Assembly (NCBI RefSeq): GCF_000315625.1
Contig: NW_005434656.1
Location: 479,741 to 543,740, forward strand
Origin: Guillardia theta CCMP2712
Taxonomy: Eukaryota > Cryptophyceae > Pyrenomonadales > Geminigeraceae
Reading direction: 5' to 3'
DNA: 64,000 nt
The notes below the pieces were generated by a model. That model searched no databases. It was not told the DNA's origin and saw only the letters and a list, made by a program, of their open reading frames with translations. Positions 57,933 to 64,000 of the stretch are shown in pieces. The number at the start of each line of letters is the position of its first letter. Position 1 is the first letter of the stretch. Made by a program: the position numbers and the translations under genes.

Positions 57933-59955
57933 CTAGTTTTCCGAGTTGTCGGAAGGCAACATCCATGGCATCCTCGCCACATATCTACCCTCTGCTACAG
58001 CAGGTGAGCTCTCCTTGCGCTCTTCCTCGTTCTCTTGTCCTTTGTCCTGAATCTCAAGGCTTTCAACTATCGTTGGCACTTCATCTTCCAGAACAAAGTC
58101 ATCCAAGTCGATCAGGTCGAATCGCTTCTGCATCAGCTCCTTTAAGCGCTTGGCCCGTTTGAAGAGCTTTGCTTGCGCCCCTCTCAACCCTCCGCTCCTT
58201 TCGTCCCTCGGCTGCAAGGTAAAGTGATCGTCTACAAGCTGTAGCAGGCACGAGAGTGAAGGCCCAAGGAAGTTGGACTTTGCGATCTCGTCACGAAAGA
58301 AATCAGCCGGAACATGCTCGAGTTGCCGCCGAAGGGTGAGAACGAATTCAGACATGAGCTCAGGCTTGTCTGCGAGCATCTTTCCGCAAGAGCACAGCAG
58401 AGCCACACAGTTCTTCCAGAAGTCTAGAGCTTCCAACGAAGCGAGGAGCAGGAAGAGCAGAAAAGCGATTTGAAGCTCGGCGAGCAGTTCTCTCCAACTA
58501 GACAGAAGTGAGCAGGAGGAGAGCAGGAGGAGAGCAGGAGGAGAGCAGGAGGAGAGCACCTGTCACTCAGATGCGCAAGGACATGCTGCAGACGTATGCT
58601 CCCGTCCATGTTGAACTCGCTTATCTGCCACCACCATGAGCTCACCGCAGCCACTCCTCCACGTCTCCTCACATCCGCTGCTGTCATGCCTGGAAGGCGC
58701 CGCGAGGAGGACATCTCCACGAACTTCGGGGCCTGAGCGGGAGTCATGCGAGTGCCGTGGCGTCAAGCAGGATGCGGGTCTGGTCGCAGCCTCACCACAG
58801 GAGCATGCTCGACAGGTTGATCCTTGCGAGAAGCGCCTCCCGCCATGATGACTCGTGGAGCTATGCCGCATCGATCTCTTCAACAAGTATCTCCAATCAG
58901 CTCAGTGAAAATCTCTTGAAGCAGCTTCGGAAAGAGGAAGGGCTTACAGCGTGTCAAGAGTTATCCTGCGACATAAAAGTCACAAGAATGCCATTTTCTC
59001 CTCAGGCGTCTGTATAGTACATGTTGGAAAGCTTCAGCCATGCTTGGTAGTCTCCATCAGGAAATCTGACAGAGCTGTTAGTCATGGATAGTGCCTTTCT
59101 AGAGGACAGACTTCCCCAGCTCGGAATCAAACTGATACTCCTTAACCTTCAAGCACAGTCTTTCAGTACCGAAGGCATATATGCAGTTGTCAATCACACA
59201 GCGATCGCCAATCTCTCAGCCTGTTCGCGGTCATCGATGAGTCGAAGGTCCTCCAGTTTCTTTCAATCGTATTACTAGACCTCATCTCATGCAGACGCTT
59301 TCTCATTACCGCATCCCAAGTCCATGTTTCAATGCTCGACTTGCAGAAATGAAGGAAAGTGGCATGCTGTTTGACTATCACTCTCCTTCACATCCGACGG
59401 GATCACCTTGTCATGTCCTGCATCCCAGCACACCAGATGAAGACCAGGAGGAATCATTTTGATCCCTTTGAACTTCTCGCCGCAGACAAGACCAGCCATG
59501 TCGCAAGTCATCTCCGCCCCTGCCCACCCCACAAGACCGCCATGTGAGCACAGACCAACTCGAGGAAGCATCACCCCCAAGTCAAAGCATGCGGGGATAG
59601 TAGCGCATGCGGGGATAGTAGCGCATGCGGGGATAGTAGCGCATGCGGGGATAGTAGCGCATGCGGGGATAGTAGCGCATGCGGGGATAGTAGCACATGC
59701 GGGGATAGTAGCGCATGCGGGGATAGTAGCGCATGCGGGGATAGTAGCGCATGCGGGGATAGTAGCGCATGCGGGGATAGTAGCGCATGCGGGGATAGTA
59801 GCGCATGCGGGGATAGTAGCGCATGCGGGGATAGTAGCGCATGCGGGGATAGTAGCGCATGCGGGGATAGTAGCGCATGGTTGGCCTCTACCTCGCGGCA
59901 TCTCCAGGCACAGTAGTGTCCCTCCAGCATGGAGCTGTCGCAGAGCCTCCTCCAT
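57933..59955 (-). CDS. AAR2, U5 snRNP assembly factor
   Basis: AAR2 chaperones Prp8 during U5 snRNP maturation. The N-terminal exon starts MEEALRQLHAGGTLLCLEMPRG, matching the family's hydrophobic strand ending in MPxG. After an interruption by an 18-bp repeat, the diagnostic GEKFKGIKMIPPGLH follows at about 59,490. Middle exons (TWTWDAVMRKRLHEM; DGDYQAWLKLSNMY) are less certain. The C-terminal exon is clear: LLAELQIAFLLFLL, ALDFWKNCVALLC, LRRQLEHVPADFFRDEIA, NFLGPSLSCLLQLV and KELMQKRFDLIDLDDF, in the family's order, ending at TGA 57933. Exon joins between 59,330 and 58,560 were not all resolved. Confidence 0.82.
59586..59879. repeat. 18-bp minisatellite (GCATGCGGGGATAGTAGC)n
   Basis: About 16 copies, one with CACATGC instead of CGCATGC. 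It lies between the first AAR2 exon and the GEKFKG exon. A donor (CGAG|GTAGAGG) precedes it on the minus strand, so it is most likely intronic, though the minus frame is open (ACATIP repeats). All six frames lack stops over the array. Confidence 0.95.
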
Positions 59956-60134
59956 GCCTGAATCTTTACTCAACAGCCTCTCCGATCGAGATCACAAGTC
60001 CGCCTCGGACTTTGAAAGAAGGCAGCGAATGAGGGGGATGAGGGGAGAGGACGGCAGAGGCGACGGCAGGGAAACGAGAGACGGGAAGAGGAGGAAGAAG
60101 ATGGTGATGGACGAGCGAGGAGAGTTCAAGAAGG

Positions 60135-60290
60135 ACAGGACAGGACAGGACAGGACAGGACAGGACAGGACAGGACAGGACAGGACAGGACAGGACAGGA
60201 CAGGACAGGACAGGACAGGACAGGACAGGACAGGACAGGACAGGACAGGACAGGACAGGACAGGACAAGACAAGACAGGACAGGGACTGT
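60135..60290. repeat. (GGACA)n pentanucleotide microsatellite
   Basis: About 30 copies of CAGGA/GGACA, with two AAGAC variants near the right end. A short version is at 36,065-36,078. 60,291-60,580 holds no gene. Confidence 0.97.
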
Positions 60291-60582
60291 AGAAGAGAAA
60301 TGAGAAAAGAATTGTGGGAAATGAAGGATGATGTGGTATGATGGCGGCAGAGGTGGTTAGCAAAATGCTTTGCGATGCGAGAGTGTAAGAAGGATCACGA
60401 TGATTAGAGTGTGTAATGTTGCACTGGCAGAGCTGAAGGCTAACAAGGAAGGATAGGAGGAGGAGTGATCAGACCGTTGATATTAGTTTAGAAAGAAGGA
60501 GTAGCAGTCTGTCTAGCGTTACTTCCTAAGCCGCACGGAAGGGTGAGGTGGTTGATATAGAGAATGACCCCTCGAGAATAGA

Positions 60583-61285
60583 ATGGTGGCAGTAGTACTG
60601 CTGGAGAATAGAATGGTGGCAGTAGTGCTGCTGGAGAATAGAATGGTGGCAGTAGTAGTACTGCTGGAGCATAGAATGGTGGCAGTAGTAGTACTGCTGG
60701 AGCATAGAATGGTGGCAGTAGTAGTACTGCTGGAGCATAGAATGGTGGCAGTAGTGCTGCTGGAGAATAGAATGGTGGCAGTAGTAGTACTGCTGGAGCA
60801 TAGAATGGTGGCAGTAGTACTGCTGGAGCATAGAATGGTGGCAGTAGTAGTACTGCTGGAGCATAGAATGGTGGCAGTAGTAGTACTGCTGGAGCATAGA
60901 ATGGTGGCAGTAGTAGTACTGCTGGAGCATAGAATGGTGGCTGTAGCTCTGCTGGAGCATAGAATGGTGGCAGTAGTAGTACTGCTGGAGCATAGAATGG
61001 TGGCAGTAGTACTGCTGGAGCATAGAATGGTGGCAGTAGTAGTACTGCTGGAGCATAGAATGGTGGCAGTAGTAGTACTGCTGGAGCATAGAATGGTGGC
61101 AGTAGTAGTACTGCTGGAGCATAGAATGGTGGCAGTAGTGCTGCTGGAGAATAGAATGGTGGCAGTAGTAGTACTGCTGGAGCATAGAATGGTGGCAGTA
61201 GTAGTACTGCTGGAGCATAGAATGGTGGCTGTAGTAGTACTGCTGGAGCATAGAATGGTGGCAGTAGTAGTTCTGCTGGCAGACC
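60583..61285. repeat. 27/30/33-bp minisatellite, about 22 copies
   Basis: The unit is ATGGTGGCAGTAGTAGTACT plus GCTGGAGCATAGA (33 bp), with shorter units lacking one or two GTA triplets. The variation is always a multiple of three. The + frame reads MVAVVVLLEHR repeated, and the minus frames read YYYCHHSMLQQ and TATILCSSSTT. No splice context or flanking exons tie it to a gene. Confidence 0.95.
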
Positions 61286-61312
61286 CTCCTAATGGACTTG
61301 AGTCCTTGTAGA

Positions 61313-62095
61313 CCAAGAGGCTCAGATGCCATCAGAAAGTTGTTTGGAAGCGGCTCAGTGCGACCTGATACACCCAACTAGCATTTCGAAGTTCGAGCAA
61401 GTTTGCAAACACAGATTTAGTGGATGGAACATTCTGATGAGGGTCATCAAGCGATAGCCAGTGGATTCCACGTGAGAGATTATGTCAGCTAGCTTCATTT
61501 GTGAAGAATGCCCCAAGCGGCATTTCCCGTGATGTGATCTATTTCTGCATTCCACAATTCATAGATACAAACATCATGTTGAGCGCTGCCGCTTATTCGT
61601 AACGATGTTCGATTGTTGGAAATAGTAAGGGAAAGGCGATAAGCAGCCAACGAATCAAGCATTGAGATAAATTCTGAGAGTTTGCATCTTTGCTCTCGAA
61701 TCAATCGGAAGAGCCTTACAAGAAACAAGCTGTCTGGGACTGTATATTGAGAAAATCATGAATGAGGTGCGATAATAATTCTCATGGGACAGACGGATCT
61801 GCACATGTTGTTTGATCCTTGTAGCATCCAATGTTGTGTGCAGCTCATGGTTGTTCGATGAGGCTTGGTGAAAGTCTGATGTGGTACAGGAGTGTGATAG
61901 GTTGTTAGGATAGCAGGCGATGAGTTGCATTCAGCATTCGTGCAAGGATGTCAGTTTCTCCGTCTGATGCTACACCTATGAGCATCAAAGTTTCGTTGTC
62001 CTGTGTTGTATGTTGTCTATGATCAAGTAGAAAGGAAGTGTAAGGGTTGTTCGGAAATTTAGATGTAGTAGGACGAGTGGTTTGAGAGCAGGGTT
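61313..62095. other. Intergenic, nothing recognised
   Basis: Mixed-composition sequence between the minisatellite and the next gene. Only short open frames on either strand, without splice-linked coding pieces or repeats. Confidence 0.5.
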
Positions 62096-64000
62096 GTGCT
62101 GAAAAGGAATCAATCTGATGTGCCATGCGATGTTTACTTGAGCAGCAGTCCAGCTACTGCTTGTCAACCAGGTTCTCCATTTGAAGATTTGTGCAGGGAA
62201 GAGGACGAGGAAGGAGAGGGAAGGCCCCGATCCCAAATGCAGGAGGTGATTTGTTTAAGATCCTTCTCGTTGTTGAAACGGGCCGAGTCTTGTGATTGCA
62301 AACTTGCTGTCACCAGAGGCATGTCTGACTTGTGGCTGTTGTATCATCCTCTCCCCCTCTGTACTCGTGTTGGTCTCAACTCTCGTTCAGGCAACAGGCA
62401 ACCGTTCCGCCCTGGCATGTCACGAGGAGCTCTCCCTCTTCAGCCTCCTCGCAGCCCCTTCAACATGCCGAACCCCATGGGAAGAGGCTTGCTCCCCTTC
62501 CCTCGCGTCTCCCCAGGAGCATCTGCCCCCTTCAACAATCTCAGGGGCTCAGGTCCACTTCATCGCGAAGCTGCGGGAGGGCTGAGACTTGTCAGGCTCC
62601 ACCGCGTCAGCTCCGCTCGGAAGCAGGGCGCCGACGTTCACAGGCAACAAACCTGCTGCTCCAGGCATGACCTCAAGCATGCCGTTCAACCCGCCGACAC
62701 CTTCTGGGCGACCGATGGGCTCCATGCCCGGAGGTCCACGAGAGGCTGCGCGTTGAAGTTGTCAAGTCTGCCTGCAGGCTCTGCGTACGGCAAGGGGCTG
62801 CTGATGCCCCCGGCGAGCATGTTTGCCCTCGAGAAGATCCGACAGATTGAAGCCGAGAAGGAGGAGGAGATCAAGCGCCAGGTGCCTCGTGCCTGCAGTC
62901 CATGCTGCCGTGACTGATCTGCTGCTCTAGGAAGCTGAGATCCGGCGGTTGAGAGAACAATGTGAGGCAGAGAAACGTGAAGTAGAAAGGCTTCGTGAAG
63001 AAGAGCGACGAAGAAAGCGCGAAGAGGTTCTGATTGTGCAGTGCCTGCCGACGAGGATGATGGGGCTTGACTTAGGAGCTGAAGGTAGAGGAGAGGAGAA
63101 AGCGAGAAAGGGAAGAAGCCATGAGAATGCAGCGAGAACGAGACAGGTTGGAGAGGGAGAAAGAGAGAGAAAGAGAGGTATCCTCTACGTTTTTATGGGT
63201 CATTGTCTGTTAACCTTTATTTAGATTGAGTTCATGAGGAAACAGGCCATTCGAAACATCGAGATGATTCAAGATCGTCGTCAAGTTGTCAACCATGCAG
63301 GTCAAGGTCTCCCTGCTCACATGGATCACAAGAACATCCATGGGGTCTGTCGGCTGCTCTCATCCGACTTGTGGCTGAGAGTGAGGCAGCAGCATGCCAT
63401 GGGGCACTCGGTCGTCATACCCAACCAGCAGAGCTACGGCGAGCAATTCAACGCGCTGGGTCAGCAAGGCTTGACTCCTCCTGCGCAACAACAGGTCGCT
63501 CTTCCTCGTCCTCCCGCCTTCACCTCACGCGGTTGTCAGCCCTACATGACCAGCCAGCCTGATCCCTACAACCCCTACGCATACGTCTACAGCCAGCACG
63601 AGGGTCTGCGAGAGGCTTCGTGCCACCACAAGCAGTGACTTGAAGGTTTCAGCGCCGGCAGCCCAGCAGCCAGTCCAGTCCTACGCTCAGGTGCCTCCGC
63701 CCTCCTTGATCGCTTCCTGGCTTGTGCTGATTTCTTCACCTCCTCTCGCAGCAAACGAACTATTATCAGCAAGCAAACGCTTACCAAGGTACCCAAGCCT
63801 ACGCTGCGCCACAGGATTCTGCATACAATGCCGCATACAACGCGGCCCCCTACCAGACGCAACCTGGTGTTCCCCTTATCTTCTCCTTGCGCGCTCTTGT
63901 GACTCTCTTGCAAGGGTACGAAGGGCAGCAGTCGAACCCGTATGTGTATGACCCCCAGCAGCCTCAGATGTATAACGTGGTGAGCTGCTTGCTCGAGCAT
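62096..64000 (+). CDS. Low-complexity Pro/Gly - coiled-coil - Gln/Tyr protein (partial, runs off right edge)
   Basis: Exon pieces on the + strand form one protein. A possible start is MLKRNQSDVPCDVYL (62096). Then a Pro/Gly/Met-rich stretch (RSPFNMPNPMGRGLLPF; after CTTGTCAG|G, STASAPLGSRAPTFTGNKP) leads into FALEKIRQIEAEKEEEIKRQ. Coiled-coil exons follow: EAEIRRLREQCEAEKREVER and ERRKRERE. Next come FMRKQAIRNIEMIQDRRQ and Gln/Tyr/Pro-rich sequence (PNQQSYGEQFNALGQQGL; SQPDPYNPYAYVYSQHE; QTNYYQQANAYQGTQAY; SNPYVYDPQQPQMYNV). The composition is that of prion-like, RNA-granule type proteins, but no RNA-binding domain is seen. The start and several joins are uncertain. Confidence 0.55.

Noticed and set aside
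60135-60290. Frames of Arg-Thr-Gly-Gln through the GGACA array
   Set aside because: Pentanucleotide microsatellite; all frames are open by composition.

Overview
The window is eukaryotic nuclear DNA from an intron-dense, gene-compact protist. Most genes are split by many short introns (about 40-110 bp, GT-AG), both strands are used, and neighbouring genes often converge with only 30-70 bp between stop codons. The gene set (TRAPPC11, AAR2, QCR8, APRT, NMNAT, HisA, an FG nucleoporin, a guanylate-binding-protein GTPase, a probable axonemal protein) fits a flagellated alga or related protist. Intron style, GA- and GGGA-rich simple repeats and base composition make a cryptophyte such as Guillardia plausible, but that is inference. 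No rRNA, tRNA, CRISPR array or bacterial operon was recognised.

Layout. 1-168: tail of a gene entering from the left. 170-1,110: simple repeats and a G-rich island. 1,130-1,705 (+): probable axonemal protein. 1,775-7,160 (-): very long GBP-like GTPase with an extended coiled coil. 7,200-9,170: little coding, a C/G-rich island and a GC-rich island. 9,460-11,141 (+): unresolved membrane protein. 11,306-12,073 (-): complex III subunit QCR8. 12,272-14,032 (+): PDZ protein. 14,959-15,777 (+): PP2C phosphatase, colliding with TRAPPC11 (15,768-19,418, -). 19,952-22,849 (-): Ser/Thr kinase. 23,000-24,100: AT-rich and GC-rich intergenic DNA.

24,118-32,750 is the most unusual part: a nest of at least ten fragments, in both orientations, of one non-LTR-like retrotransposon family. 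It carries reverse transcriptase, a Cys/His finger and a candidate nuclease-like C-terminal domain. All complete 3' ends share the same roughly 240-bp 3' UTR ending CAGTAAATCCTAT, without poly(A). Several fragments sit inside other copies, some with visible target-site duplications. A decayed older relative lies at 33,295-33,675.

34,504-35,851 (+): METTL21-type methyltransferase. 35,923-39,006 (-): possible HU-like/coiled-coil protein. 39,235-39,898: 32-bp minisatellite. 40,221-42,110 (-): uncharacterised gene. 42,842-44,931 (+): HisA with a complete ten-exon model. 45,166-47,380 (-): uncharacterised gene. 47,780-50,805 (+): FG-repeat nucleoporin with an N-terminal membrane segment. 50,913-52,086 (-): NMNAT. 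52,552-52,651: assembly gap. 52,813-53,740 (+): APRT. 53,774-55,769 (-): kinase-PDZ fusion. 56,759-57,690 (+): basic low-complexity protein. 57,933-59,955 (-): AAR2. 60,130-61,290: two tandem arrays. 62,096-64,000 (+): Q/Y-rich coiled-coil protein running off the right edge.

The genes do not form a pathway cluster. They are ordinary housekeeping and signalling loci around the retrotransposon nest. Exon coordinates marked as exact were derived by hand from reading frame and splice sites and have no transcript support.
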